Assembly (NCBI GenBank): GCA_946699065.1
Contig: CAMPDV010000094.1
Coordinates: 171,501-235,500, forward strand
Length of the DNA: 64,000 bases
Source: Loxodes magnus
Taxonomy: Eukaryota; Ciliophora; Karyorelictea; Loxodida; Loxodidae
Reading direction: 5' to 3'
In this document: piece after piece, positions 23,203-37,500 of the stretch
Position numbering within the stretch: position 1 is the stretch's first letter
How the letters are laid out: each line of letters starts with the position of its first letter
The notes under the pieces: model-generated
What the model saw: the letters and a program-made list of their open reading frames with translations, nothing else
What the model was told of the DNA's origin: nothing
Databases searched by the model: none
Position numbers and translations under genes: made by a program

Positions 23203-24049
23203 TAAACTAGAAAAGATATTAAAAAAATGGCAGAAGGTCTCAAGAAGGATTTTTTTCCAGCTCCATAGAAAAAGGAAATAAAACCAAGACTTCTAATTCT
23301 TCATCTACCACATCTTCTTTAATAACATAATAATTTTCTTTTTCTCTTTAATCCCCAAGTTTTGATAAATAAAGATAATCTTAAATTGAAAAAAAAATTA
23401 AATCAACATAACTGATTAAAGCAAGCAAACTTTTTACTACCATAGTCACGATCAAGCAACTACATGAAAGTGGTAACTAAAAAAATGAGGAATAGCTAAT
23501 ACTAGAATAACTTATAAAATCTATCTGTAACCTATAAGAAGAAGTTTAAATATTAAAGAAAGAAAAAAAATTATTATAGAAAAGTTAAAAAAATGATTAA
23601 AGATTAACGAAACAGGAAATCAAAGTAAAATTTTTGGGAGAAAAAAGAATTTAGCCTTAAGCCTTAGCTGAAAATAAAATGGAACTAGAATACATAAAAC
23701 CCATAGAGATAACGCCTCCCAGAAGGATCCTCAATCTTCGCTACCTGTGCAAATTAAGATTCCACACATACAAGAGATACAAGATATATTTGGATAAACA
23801 GAGAATAAACAATGAAGAGATTTGGAGAGAACTGTCAAGAATTTATGTAGATAAGAATGGAAGAATATTTAGAAGGAGGTTTCTTCAAGGGAGGGCCAGA
23901 ACTCCAAAAAAACTGAGAGTCCCGGACTTTTATTTTAAACCTAAAGGAACTAATTTTGGAGGTATGTATTGAAGGTGTTTAAATCCCCGGAGATACTAAC
24001 ACTTTAATTTAGTATATTATTATTATTGCTATTAAACTAGAAAAGATAT
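23203..24049 (+). mobile_element. ORF1-only non-LTR element (a) with 17-bp target duplication
   Basis: The insert 23220-24032 is bounded by TAAACTAGAAAAGATAT at 23203-23219 and 24033-24049. The corresponding place in the duplicate segment (near 465-480) is uninterrupted. The element starts only a few bases before its ATG, carries a single ORF1-like gene, and ends in CACTTTAATTTAG plus a TTA-rich tail. It has no endonuclease or RT, so it must have been moved by enzymes from another element, as with mammalian HAL1-type ORF1-only LINEs. Confidence 0.8.
23227..23972 (+). pseudogene. ORF1 of element (a), frameshifted
   Basis: The start MAEGLKKDFF matches the MxGFKKGF start of the ORF1s at 43096 and 53009. 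One frameshift near 23280 moves the reading into the frame ending at TGA 23970-23972. The middle is a Leu/Glu/Lys-rich coiled coil (LQEEVQILKKEKKLLQ near 23540). In the C-terminal part the zinc knuckle seen in element (c) has lost two ligands: the first Cys is Arg and the last Cys is Tyr (RYLCKLRFHTYKRY), leaving one Cys and the His. The conserved LSRIYVDKNGRIFRR follows. ORF1 proteins of this type bind element RNA; this copy probably cannot form the knuckle. Confidence 0.7.
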
Positions 24050-25479
24050 AAAAAGCCACTTCTTGGATTATTTTTTCGAAGTCAGGTAAGCCCAAATCTC
24101 AATAACTTAAACTAAAATACCTCAGTAGAAACAAAAATAAGGAAGGAAAGAAAGAATCATTATAAGAAAATTTACTACAAACAACAATTATAACGATATG
24201 ACAAAAAATCCTAGGAGTTGACTAGAAGCATATTCTTAAATAAGTTTTAGCTTAATAAGAACTGCCAATAAACTATAAATCTTATTGGAATAATTCTAAC
24301 ATGACGACAAATTCACGCCACAACATAAAATACACGCATTCTGCAATCCCAAGGAGAAATTAGCATTAGATGTAAAATTTAGAAAAATATTTGCAAATTA
24401 TGGCATAATAAAACGAAAGAGATGCAATAAAGCAAAAATTGCAAAATCCAAGAGAAAATAAAATAGAGATAGCTTTACAATAACTGAATTATAATCAAAC
24501 TTAATATATTAAAATACTCAAATTTAATTGAGAAAATGCAGATTAGAATAAAAACATTTTAGAAGAAATATATATCTGTAGTATCATATGGCTCTGGAAA
24601 AAATACAACAAACAGAATTATCCCAAGAAAATTTAATACATTTGAAAATATTTTATCCAACATATAAAGGAAAGTTGCAAAAAAATTCCCCGCCTGAATA
24701 AATAGATTAACCCTGCAAGAGAGCAAGCTTTAACTTGAGAATATGGGAACTTGCTCACTACTTAAAAGGGAATGAATTAATAAAGCATTTTATTTTATCA
24801 AAAACTTTTAAATTTGTTTAGATGCAATTATAACTTGATTAATGTAGAAATTCTAATGAAAAATTTCATTCTTTAAACATCAAATACTTAGAATTATATC
24901 TTTCTTTATCTCGAAGACTAAGATATTATAACTTACTTTTTACCTTTTTTCTGGTGATAACTTCTTTTCATTAATAATTATATAATAATTGGTTTGATAA
25001 TTTTTCTTCTTAGCTTTAACATTAAAAATAATTATGCTTATTTAATTAATAAATTAAGTATTCAATTTTTTCTTAAAAGTTTCTCTTATATGTTTGCATA
25101 CTAAATATATGAACTTACTAACTTAAATTTAATTTTTAATGCTTCATTTAAAATCTTTAAAAGAAATAATAATTTTTTATAGCTATTTAAATAAAGGTTT
25201 TTTTAATTAAATTAATTTAAATTTAAACCAAAACAGTTTTTTGATGTCTTTAATTGCAAGAATTGTTTCCTTAAATTATAGAAGTTAGTAAATGTTTTTT
25301 AATCTTGTCTTCATAATAAAGATTTATAAATAATTTGTTAAATAAAGGATTAGTTTGATTTTCTTCAAACTAATTTACCTATAAAAGGAGTTTAATTATA
25401 AGCAATTATCCTAAGAGAAGCATTCTTTTATTTTCAAGATACTTAGATTTCATGCTATTATTTGAAATAGTTATTTTTA

Positions 25480-25900
25480 TTTTTCTTACAATATTTATTA
25501 TGAAATTTTTGTAAACATTAGATATTTCACTGAATGGGTATGGTTCATCCAAGTTATTATTTTGGTTAATTGCACCCTTTGGATTGCTTCGCAAGGTAAT
25601 GGGCCTATTTAATTATTATGGGAAGGTGATGATATGACAAGGACAATTGGAGTCTAACCTTTCGAAATGTCTATGTTAAAATGCCGAGTTGATGATGGCT
25701 TGGTATTGCCTACAAAATTGGCTATGAAGATCAATTTTTAAACATAGCTTCTCGTGAGTGCCTTATGTATTGCACTTAATGACTTCTGGAAGTTTAAAAT
25801 TATGAACTCTAAAGCAAGTCAAAATTTTTAGATTTAATTAATTTTTTTGCTAAATAAGCGAGTTAAAAGTTTAGAATTAGTAAAATAAATTTCTATACTT
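25480..25900 (-). pseudogene. Unrecognised coding-like fragment
   Basis: On the minus strand one frame reads from about 25900 to 25480 as plausible protein, with motifs SLSAIHKALTRSYVQ, GNTKPSSTRHFNIDI, KGQTPIVLVISSPSHNN and GPLPCEAIQRVQ. Composition is balanced and the DNA is GC-richer than its surroundings. No start or stop is convincing and I do not recognise the family. It may be a decayed transposable-element ORF or part of a real gene with unseen introns. The duplicate segment at 1-5600 does not clearly contain it, which favours an insertion. Confidence 0.35.
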
Positions 25901-26654
25901 TGATTAGGATATATATTATTTACATTTTTCCCTCTTTACCTTGATTACAACTTATGAAATAATAGTTTATATAATATTTATATATTTATCTATTGGAATA
26001 GTTTTAAATGGTATAGCTAAATCATAAAATACTTGTTTGATCTGTCCTTTTTTTACTTAATCAAATTATAAAATCTATTATAGTTTTATTTAAATCAATT
26101 TATTTAATAAATCATCTCAAAGTTTTAAACTATGATTGCTATCCTCAAATTTTTTTATTGCTCCTTTCTGTCTTAATTAATATATAATATCAATAGAGAT
26201 TATCTAAGCTTGTGATTTTTGAGGCGTTTCTCTTTCATACTCGCATCCTTCCAGAAAATTTTACTATCTGATAAAAAAATCAATAAAGTCTTCATTTAGC
26301 ATTTTAATATTTATCTTTGTTATTACTCCCATGCTTACTCCATTTTCTTTTTACTATCTAAATTTAGAATTTATCTTGCTTTATTCTTTAAATTCTTTTT
26401 TCTTATTAATAAAACTATAAAAAATTTTAAATGTTGTCTAAAATATTATAAGTTAATTAAATTTAAAAGTTTACAAATAACAAATAATAAAAGACATAAG
26501 ACTAAAATTAAAAAAAGATGAAATTTTTATTTTTATCATCTTAAAATTATCTTAATTTAAAGTATATTAAATATATTAATTAAATATTATAATCTAAACT
26601 GTAAAAGCTAGCTTTATTATAGAAATTTTAGATGAATAATAAGTAAATAAATAA

Positions 26655-27935
26655 ATTTGACTGTAAAACGCCTGGCACTTCGTTGATGAGCAACTCTTTC
26701 CATATTTCTATATATGTCCGTTTCAAGTAAACCTTCTGGTAATAGAAATTCTTCTCTTATTAATTATATATCTTCATAAATTTTCCTCTACAATATCTCT
26801 TGTTCTGTCTTCTATCTATATACAGTTTATTAGATATTTATTGTAAGATTCCTTTATTTTTTCTTACATATCTTGCTAATTTTTGTTTCTAATACTTTCT
26901 TTTTAATCAAGATTATAAACTCATAAGAAATCCTTTTTTCCTTTTTTTTGCTTACACCCTTCTGTATTGTAGGTCTGTGTGCCCTTTCAATTTTCATAGT
27001 TAGTTAATAAAATATACTGGGTGCTTTATTCTCATTTGTTTCTGTTCAAGTCTATTACTTCTGGTATCCTCTTTGCTTCGTCTATATCCTTTAAATCTAG
27101 GTACACTACACTATTACCTATTAGCATTTTAGAATTTGGGTATGTATGCTAAACTTTTCCTCTTGATTTTCCATATTACCTCATTATTTCCATTACTTCC
27201 TTCATGTTTGAATATTCGTTTTTATGAAATAAACTGGGTAGTTATGAATATCAAAGTATCCTAGTTAGTTTCTTACTTAGATAAAAGGTCTAACGCCTTT
27301 GAATGTTCGTTTCCTTAATTACGAGAATTGCTAGTATCTTTATTCATTGTTGAAGACCAAATATGCTATTCTATTTTATATAACAATTAATTTCGCAACT
27401 GCTTGCCCATACTCTCTCCATATTTGATTCCTAAACACTTGAATCATTTATTAGTCTATGGTCTTTTTCTCTACTAAATCAGTGTTTTCCAGATAATGGT
27501 TAAAATAAACTATGGCCAAGATATCTGATAGATCATCATAGGCATTTTAGTAGATTCTTACTATTTATTCTTAAGTGATTTGGCTGAAATAATTTGTTAA
27601 TTTCTTTATTAAATTATTGCTTAGATTTTAACTTTTTTTACCACTTCATTCCTTTCTTATTCTATGCTAACCCTTTTAGAGAAGTTTATTTAATCATAGA
27701 TATATTGATATTCTTTTCCCGTTTAGCGTATTCTTATTTCATGTTTGTTCGATCAGTGAATTTAGCTTTGTGAAGTCTGAGTGCTTGCGTTATGAGTCTA
27801 GTTTCCAATCGTAATAAATAAGATTGAACTTATCAAAACGAAGAGGTGGTAGTAGAAAGTGCTTCAGGTTTTCTCTTCTACACTGAGAGGTGATATTTAA
27901 CCCTTCTTAAAGCTAACCATTTTTAATTTATTAAT
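26655..27935 (-). mobile_element. Inserted LINE ORF1 remnant (d), longer type
   Basis: Read on the minus strand it starts near 27920 with MVSFKKG, then after a frameshift KRKPEALSTTTSS, matching the N-terminus of the ORF1 at 43096 (RKPEASSLTTS). It continues for about 1.2 kb through a segment with NSVVYLDLKDIDEAKRIPEV and, one frame over, MKIERAHRPTIQKG. The IERAHR string resembles the conserved RxERxHR region of L1-type ORF1 proteins. The frame shifts at least twice, so it is dead. The 3' end is a (TTTA)n-like run. The duplicate segment (near 2995-3040) lacks it, giving an approximate empty site. No target duplication could be fixed. Confidence 0.6.
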
Positions 27936-27999
27936 AAATATTTAATTAAAAAGTTTAAAGAAGTAACAAAGAGAAATTAAATAAGTTAATTGAGAATTA

Positions 28000-30900
28000 A
28001 GAGCAATATCTTATAATTAGTTTAGAAGAAAAATATATACTTTTTTATATAAAGAACAGATTGGAAATAGAAAGGTATTTTGGAATCAAGGAGAAAAGTG
28101 TTTAAAGAAACAAATTTTCATTCAAGAAAGTTAAAGAAAAAATAGAAGATAATTATCAATTTATCTACAAAATTGGAATTTAAATTTAAAAGTATTTTGT
28201 AAGCATGATTCATTAATAAAAGACAAAACTATTTCAAACTAATTTTAAAATTAGCATTCTATGAAAAGAGATAAAGTGATATACTTAATGGTCTTAGTTA
28301 AAGTCCTAAATATTTATTAAGATTATTTCATAACCAAATAATGAAATTTAAGTTCAAATATGAAATTTAAGTTGCTAATAGATATCGAGAATAAAAAACT
28401 TAGAATTTAGATACTAAAGCAATTTCAGAATTCTTAAATGATACCTAGCATTAAATCTCCAAGTGATTACTTTATAAAAATTATTTAAACTTATTTAAAA
28501 GAAACCATGCTAAATTTATTTTTACAAGTGACTATTAACTTCTATTTCATATAAAAGCATAATAAAAAAGTATGAAAGCTTAAGAGATATAATAAATAAT
28601 TTAAGGAATAAAGTATATAAATTTAGTTTTTTAACTAAATTGAAAAATATAAGCATTATTTTCTTCGATCTTAGCAATTATTAATTGGATGTAAATGAAG
28701 TTATTACTCAAATAAATCATTATTTATTATGCTAATACTCTTGAAAAAAGTATAAAATCAAAATCCTAACTAAAGAAATAGAGTTGGAAATTATCTATAT
28801 TGCTTTATCTTATAAAACTTTGTCAAAAATATTAAATAAATTTCTTTAAAATCTAGTTTAATAATTGTATGGCTTAATGAAATTGGAATAAAATTTATTT
28901 AAGTTATGAGCAGATTCATACACCTTTTGATGTGTTTATGAAAACAATTTTATAATATGAATAAAGCAAAGCTTTAGTTTAAATTAATGAAAATAAGATA
29001 TAAGAAATTTAAACCATATAGAGAAAAGTATTTTTATAAATAATGATGATTCACTCTACTCTAATACTTTATATTAATTACAAAAATACAAATATATGAA
29101 CTTTTTACTAAATTTACATATGATGTTTAATTAACTAATTTTAAATAGCATAACTTATAAATATAATGGGTATATAGATTTATTATTAGCTTATTACAAT
29201 ATTTATTATATTTTTACTATCTAACTATTATATTTGGAGGTAATTATTTTTCTCATTTATATATAAGAAAGATAATTTAGAATTCATTTTTAGTCTAATT
29301 AATATAAAGTATATATGGATTTAGCTAAAATAGCTTGTTTCTCATTTTACATTTTACTTATAACTATCTATTTATTTCCTTAATCCTCTTTATAGCATTA
29401 CGATTTTTTACTTATAGACTGTAGAAAATATTAAAAATCTTAATTTATATTTCAAAGCAAATCTCTATTCAAAACTGAGCTTTACAGTAGTAATTCTAGC
29501 AAAGATATAAGTATGATTAATAATTGAGCATGCCTTTTATGTAAAAAAGAACATGATAATTAAAAATTCAGCAGAAAAGATTCAATCACTATTAAAGTAG
29601 CGAAATCAATTTAATTTCTAATAGCACTTAATCCTTAAAGTAATATCTAATTCAAAAATTAAATCCTAAGATAAAAATATTAAAAAAACCAAGTAACAAG
29701 GTAAAAATGATTTCATAACATTCAAACTAAACATAAAATATAAGAAATTAACACACTAAACTTTGTTTAGTAAAGAGAGATATAAAGAAATAATAAGAAG
29801 AATTATATACTTTTTATAAATCTATAATATAAATAAGTTTATCTCTTTATTTCGCTTTTCTTTAATATAAGTTATTTCTTATTTAAAGTTAATTTAAAAA
29901 TTATCATGAGTATAATACTTTAATTATTAATTATATTCTTTATATTAAAAATATATAATCTCATAATTTTCTATTTTAGAAAATATAAATTCGCGCTTAT
30001 TATTAAATTGGAGCCCTAAGGTTATTTACAAAAGCTAGGATAAGCAAAATTATTAAAATTTGCTTAAATATGATTTTTAGTTGTTTTTGATACTTTACAA
30101 TTTCTATTATTTCTCTTTAATAAAAGAAGGACTTATTATTTTTTACTATTTATCTAGCCTCTAAATAACAAAATCTTTCGATATGAAGACAATATTAATA
30201 AATATATATCATAGTTTAGGATTGATCTATTATTAAAGACTTAATAACCTTTATTTCATACTTTTCTTAAATTTCTTATTTATATATTTATTAAAGTATA
30301 AAAATAGTGTTTACCATTGCTTTTTAATTTAATTAAATCATTTGATTTAATACTTGTAGCATGTTGACATTATGCTACTAAGCTGAATTAAAATAATAAC
30401 TATTGCTTTTTTAAAGAAATAAAACTAAAACTTTTTATTAGCTTTATATCTTATTAGCAATAAAAATCCAGCAAAATCCCATTTAGTAATTATTAAATTA
30501 CTCCTAGTAAGTTAGTGAGATATTTATAGGTATTTCTATTATATCCACATCTGGATTTCTATGTATAACTAACTGTAGAATTTTAAATTATTAATCATAT
30601 ATACACTAAATGATAGTACATATATATGTATTTCAGACTTATTCAATCATTCTTTTATTTGATAATATCAGGTAGAAAAGTAATAAAATACTTTTCTAAT
30701 TATTTATGTCCTACAAAGAAAAAATGATTTGTTTTATTTAGATTGAACTAGTTATATTCTTACAAGATAATATTAATAAATATTATCTTTTAGTTCGAAA
30801 ATAATAAATTAAAATAGATTTAGAACTGTAAGCTTAAATTATATGATATTATAATATAGAACTTAAGATTAAAACATATAATATGCTAAGTTATTTAAGT

Positions 30901-31000
30901 ATATGAAGGTATATAAAACTACCTTATTAAAATTATAAAAAGAACTTATTGCTAGTGATTATGAGTCTTTTTTCAATGCTACTAAAATTATTATTTTTCT
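28000..31000. other. AT-rich spacer
   Basis: No gene, RNA or repeat that I can support. Parts match 3050-5600 in the duplicate segment. Open frames here are Ile/Asn/Lys/Gln-rich and fit chance expectation for a code with one stop codon. Confidence 0.6.
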
Positions 31001-31049
31001 CTTTAATTTCAATTTAGTACTCTATATAATAAATGATAATAAAAGCTAG

Positions 31050-31550
31050 ATATAATTATGAGCATAACTAGAATCAAATAAGTCTATAATAAAATGAATC
31101 TAAATTATGAAAGCAATGTAGTTTACTTATACTTAAGTTAGCAATGCTTATTACAGTATACTCAATTAGTCTCTAATTATATATTAAACAATTAAATCTT
31201 TCATTTTATTCAATTATTATGCTCATTAATCATCATTAAGTCCCTTATTTTAAATTCTATTAATTTTTATAAATTCATAAATAAATGATGTGGTTCTACA
31301 AAATTAATGACTAGAATTTATTTATTAAGGTTAGATTTAAACTTATAAGGTATATATTTATTATGTTGTAATTAAATTATTGAATATTCATATAACCCTT
31401 TTAAATCTTATTCTAATAAATTAAAAATTACTATATAATTAGCTATTAGGCTTTATTATACTTTCTTTTAAACCCTAAATTTTCCTTACCATCACTAAAA
31501 ATATGAGCATTTTTTTATTTTTATACTTAGATGCTATTAAATATTATAAA
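31050..31550 (+). promoter_or_regulatory. Conserved upstream region of gene A2
   Basis: This is the counterpart of 5600-6116, with the same TTATGAGCATAA (near 31058) and TTATGCTCATTA (near 31217) inverted pair and a strongly conserved last 300 bp before the start codon (shared CTATATAATTAGCTATTAGG). The uninterrupted order here shows what the A3 upstream region looked like before the LINE at 50370-53489 inserted. Confidence 0.45.
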
Positions 31551-34500
31551 ATGCGTTTGATGATCTTTTTCATCTTTGCTCTGGCTTTAGTTAGCTCTCA
31601 CTTCTGTTAAAAAGATGTATCGCCAATGAATTTGAGATTTGTTAACTCCACAAACTAGAATTAGAGAAAATTGACTGAAACTTAAACGTAGCTGAGAATA
31701 ATTTTTGAAGCAGTTGGAAATCTTAATTCTTCATAAAGTGCTATAGACCTATTTATAAAAAATTAATTACTTGATGATGTTAAGTAATACTTTTTATAGT
31801 TACTTAAAGTAAGAAACTCACCTACATATTTGAATTTAAATCCATTTGGTGGATAAATATGTACCAATCTAATTATTCCTGATAAGTATAATTCGAGCGC
31901 TGAAGGAGATATTTTAATTCTTGTAGCTAGTTAAATAAATTCATAGACAGATAGTATCTTAAAATTCTCCTAATGCATTGCAGATTCTAAATATAGACCT
32001 ATAGTAGGAGAGCTCGTTTTCAACACATATTACATGTCTTAAAATAACTGAAACGAAGCATTCATTTAAACAGTTCACTCTGTTTTTCACATATTAGGCC
32101 TTGATAGTTACTTCTTTCAGTATTATATAAATCCTTCTACTGGAGATAAATATACTAATCCTATCATTTCAACTTCATTAAGAGGTAAAACTGTTTTGAA
32201 AGCTAATTTTCCTGCTGTTACTGAAGCTGCTTAAAATTAATTTGGATGTTCAACTGCATTTATGGAACTCGAAGATCATGTAACAATAAGTGGATTACAT
32301 TGAGATGCTAGATTGATGCATAATGAAATAATGGTTAGTATGCAAATGGCTGATCAAGTAATTAGTAATATTACTTTAGCTATGCTTTATAGTACAGGAT
32401 GGTATGTTCCGAACTGAAATATGGCTGAGTTCTTAGAGTTCGGATATAAAGAAGGATGTAACTTTCTTACACAAAAATGTGCATAAAAAGGAAATCCACC
32501 AATTCCATAATTCGAAGAATTTTGTACTAGCGGTTAAAAATGAACATGCACACCTAATAGATATGAAATAGGATCATGTTCCGAGGAATCATATAGTAGT
32601 ATTCAAGAAGCTGAATAATACTGAAATGACTTTTCACTAGGAGGATTGAACGAATACATGGATTACTGTCCAGCTACATCCGCATATACTAATGGTAAAT
32701 GTAAAGAAGAAGCTTCATTTTATACAATCTCTGCTACTAATGATGAAACTTTGGGATCTACTTCTAGATGCTATTAAGGAACTAAACAAGAATAATAATA
32801 GGCATTCTGTTACAAAACTTTCTGCAACTAAAATAATGAAATATTTTTAACTTTTAATACAGGAGATAAAATAAAATGCCCAGCAGATACTATAATAAAT
32901 CATCCTTCTAAGTAGGATATAAAAATAAATTGTCCTTAAAGATAAGAAGTTATTTGTAAATCAGTAGCAAAAGAATCTACATGTACTTCAAAGTGTTATC
33001 CTTGTTCGCCTGATGGAATTACTTGCTATAAATGTATAGATGGATATCAACTAAGAAATAACTAATGTTATTGTGATAACTATACATAAAATGATAAATG
33101 TGTTAGAAGTTGTCCAAATGCAGCACCTTACATAGACAGTAAACATTGTACAGCTTAATGTCCTAAATATCTGATGCAATCTACAAAATCTTGCTACGAT
33201 AAATGCCCAGCCAATTACTATGGATTCCAAGGAATATGCTTATAAAGCTGCCCAAATGAATACAAGAAAAACGAAGAAGAAAATATCTGCGAATTAATAT
33301 GTAAACTACATTCTTAAGAATTATGCGATAAATTGCTATGAAATAATATATGCTGAGAATAAAATGGTCAAATAATCATACCCTTGAAACCATAATGTTT
33401 ATAAAAGGTATATGATTACTGTTGTTAAAATTAAAATGAATGTAACAATTTCTAAATTGATGATCCGACTAGATTTAGTGCAGATGATTGTTAAGCAAGA
33501 AATCCTCCAATTATCTTAAATGCTTTCCTTTAATAAAACTTTGATGAAATATGAATTTAATTCGACAAAAGAGTTGGTTTTATAAACGACTAACATAAAT
33601 GTAACTTCATTCTAGAGGATAGTTACTAATATGGAATAAACGCTAAATGTTAATGGAACGATGATTTCAGAACATTTAAAATAATATTAGGAGAAGAAGC
33701 TTGAATATAGAAAAACATGATAATAGCTTTCAAAGCAGGAAAAATAAACTCTACTCATACTTATACTAAAACTCTCGATAATAACTTAACAGTTACTCTA
33801 CAAAAATTGAGTACTCCAGAAATAAAAATATCATTAATATCTCATAGTCCACATAGTTCATTCCAAGACATGAAATTAATCGCAACCGTAAGTAACAGAT
33901 ATCATTGCGCAGTGTAATATTTATGAAATATTACAATATTTCCTTTTAATAATGACTTTATTCAATATCATAAAAACTGAAACAGCACAAATGCAAAAAC
34001 ATTTTATTACTCTTAGGAAAGATCATAGTTCACGGTTATTTCTAAATATTTGAATTAAGCATAGTATGTTTAAGTTTAAGTAGAAGCAGTTTCTTGTTAC
34101 GATACTATAGATAGCATATCAAGTAATATAACAATAGTAAATAGTATTCTTTAAGATTAAAGTTGTATAGATTAAGATGAGATGCTTATGAGTTATCCGA
34201 GTTAAACTTGCATTTCAAAAATTTATGATTACTGTTGTTAAAATTAAAATGAATGTAACAATTTCTAAATTGATGATCCGACTAGATTTAGTGCAGATGA
34301 TTGTTAAGCAAGAAATCCTCCAATTATCTTAAATGCTTTCCTTTAATAAAACTTTGATGAAATATGAATTTAATTCGACAAAAGAGTTGGTTTTATAAAC
34401 GACTAACATAAATGTAACTTCATTCTAGAGGATAGTTACTAATATGGAATAAACGCTAAATGTTAATGGAACGATGATTTCAGAACATTTAAAATAATAT

Positions 34501-37500
34501 TAGGAGAAGAAGCTTGAATATAGAAAAACATGATAATAGCTTTCAAAGCAGGAAAAATAAACTCTACTCATACTTATACTAAAACTCTCGATAATAACTT
34601 AACAGTTACTCTACAAAAATTGAGTACTCCAGAAATAAAAATATCATTAATATCTCATAGTCCACATAGTTCATTCCAAGACATGAAATTAATCGCAACC
34701 GTAAGTAACAGATATCATTGCGCAGTGTAATATTTATGAAATATTACAATATTTCCTTTTAATAATGACTTTATTCAATATCATAAAAACTGAAACAGCA
34801 CAAATGCAAAAACATTTTATTACTCTTAGGAAAGATCATAGTTCACGGTTATTTCTAAATATTTGAATTAAGCATAGTATGTTTAAGTTTAAGTAGAAGC
34901 AGTTTCTTGTTACGATACTATAGATAGCATATCAAGTAATATAACAATAGTAAATAGTATTCTTTAAGATTAAAGTTGTATAGATTAAGATGAGATGCTT
35001 ATGAGTTATCCGAGTTAAACTTGCATTTCAAAAATTTATGATTACTGTTGTTAAAATTAAAATGAATGTAACAATTTCTAAATTGATGATCCGACTAGAT
35101 TTAGTGCAGATGATTGTTAAGCAAGAAATCCTCCAATTATCTTAAATGCTTTCCTTTAATAAAACTTTGATGAAATATGAATTTAATTCGACAAAAGAGT
35201 TGGTTTTATAAACGACTAACATAAATGTAACTTCATTCTAGAGGATAGTTACTAATATGGAATAAACGCTAAATGTTAATGGAACGATGATTTCAGAACA
35301 TTTAAAATAATATTAGGAGAAGAAGCTTGAATATAGAAAAACATGATAATAGCTTTCAAAGCAGGAAAAATAAACTCTACTCATACTTATACTAAAACTC
35401 TCGATAATAACTTAACAGTTACTCTACAAAAATTGAGTACTCCAGAAATAAAAATATCATTAATATCTCATAGTCCACATAGTTCATTCCAAGACATGAA
35501 ATTAATCGCAACCGTAAGTAACAGATATCATTGCGCAGTGTAATATTTATGAAATATTACAATATTTCCTTTTAATAATGACTTTATTCAATATCATAAA
35601 AACTGAAACAGCACAAATGCAAAAACATTTTATTACTCTTAGGAAAGATCATAGTTCACGGTTATTTCTAAATATTTGAATTAAGCATAGTATGTTTAAG
35701 TTTAAGTAGAAGCAGTTTCTTGTTACGATACTATAGATAGCATATCAAGTAATATAACAATAGTAAATAGTATTCTTTAAGATTAAAGTTGTATAGATTA
35801 AGATGAGATGCTTATGAGTTATCCGAGTTAAACTTGCATTTCAAAAATTTATGATTACTGTTGTTAAAATTAAAATGAATGTAACAATTTCTAAATTGAT
35901 GATCCGACTAGATTTAGTGCAGATGATTGTTAAGCAAGAAATCCTCCAATTATCTTAAATGCTTTCCTTTAATAAAACTTTGATGAAATATGAATTTAAT
36001 TCGACAAAAGAGTTGGTTTTATAAACGACTAACATAAATGTAACTTCATTCTAGAGGATAGTTACTAATATGGAATAAACGCTAAATGTTAATGGAACGA
36101 TGATTTCAGAACATTTAAAATAATATTAGGAGAAGAAGCTTGAATATAGAAAAACATGATAATAGCTTTCAAAGCAGGAAAAATAAACTCTACTCATACT
36201 TATACTAAAACTCTCGATAATAACTTAACAGTTACTCTACAAAAATTGAGTACTCCAGAAATAAAAATATCATTAATATCTCATAGTCCACATAGTTCAT
36301 TCCAAGACATGAAATTAATCGCAACCGTAAGTAACAGATATCATTGCGCAGTGTAATATTTATGAAATATTACAATATTTCCTTTTAATAATGACTTTAT
36401 TCAATATCATAAAAACTGAAACAGCACAAATGCAAAAACATTTTATTACTCTTAGGAAAGATCATAGTTCACGGTTATTTCTAAATATTTGAATTAAGCA
36501 TAGTATGTTTAAGTTTAAGTAGAAGCAGTTTCTTGTTACGATACTATAGATAGCATATCAAGTAATATAACAATAGTAAATAGTATTCTTTAAGATTAAA
36601 GTTGTATAGATTAAGATGAGATGCTTATGAGTTATCCGAGTTAAACTTGCATTTCAAAAATTTATGATTACTGTTGTTAAAATTAAAATGAATGTAACAA
36701 TTTCTAAATTGATGATCCGACTAGATTTAGTGCAGATGATTGTTAAGCAAGAAATCCTCCAATTATCTTAAATGCTTTCCTTTAATAAAACTTTGATGAA
36801 ATATGAATTTAATTCGACAAAAGAGTTGGTTTTATAAACGACTAACATAAATGTAACTTCATTCTAGAGGATAGTTACTAATATGGAATAAACGCTAAAT
36901 GTTAATGGAACGATGATTTCAGAACATTTAAAATAATATTAGGAGAAGAAGCTTGAATATAGAAAAACATGATAATAGCTTTCAAAGCAGGAAAAATAAA
37001 CTCTACTCATACTTATACTAAAACTCTCGATAATAACTTAACAGTTACTCTACAAAAATTGAGTACTCCAGAAATAAAAATATCATTAATATCTCATAGT
37101 CCACATAGTTCATTCCAAGACATGAAATTAATCGCAACCGTAAGTAACAGATATCATTGCGCAGTGTAATATTTATGAAATATTACAATATTTCCTTTTA
37201 ATAATGACTTTATTCAATATCATAAAAACTGAAACAGCACAAATGCAAAAACATTTTATTACTCTTAGGAAAGATCATAGTTCACGGTTATTTCTAAATA
37301 TTTGAATTAAGCATAGTATGTTTAAGTTTAAGTAGAAGCAGTTTCTTGTTACGATACTATAGATAGCATATCAAGTAATATAACAATAGTAAATAGTATT
37401 CTTTAAGATTAAAGTTGTATAGATTAAGATGAGATGCTTATGAGTTATCCGAGTTAAACTTGCATTTCAAAAATTTATGATTACTGTTGTTAAAATTAAA

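Larger units (their letters stand above)
22729..31000 (+). repeat. Upstream segment of locus 2, diverged copy of 1-5600
   Basis: This is the counterpart of the first 5.6 kb. It keeps the same order of landmarks but carries two insertions missing from the other copy (23220-24032 and about 26655-27935), which accounts for much of its extra length. Between them, and from about 27950 to 31000, the DNA is AT-rich spacer in which I see no supportable gene or RNA. Confidence 0.75.
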
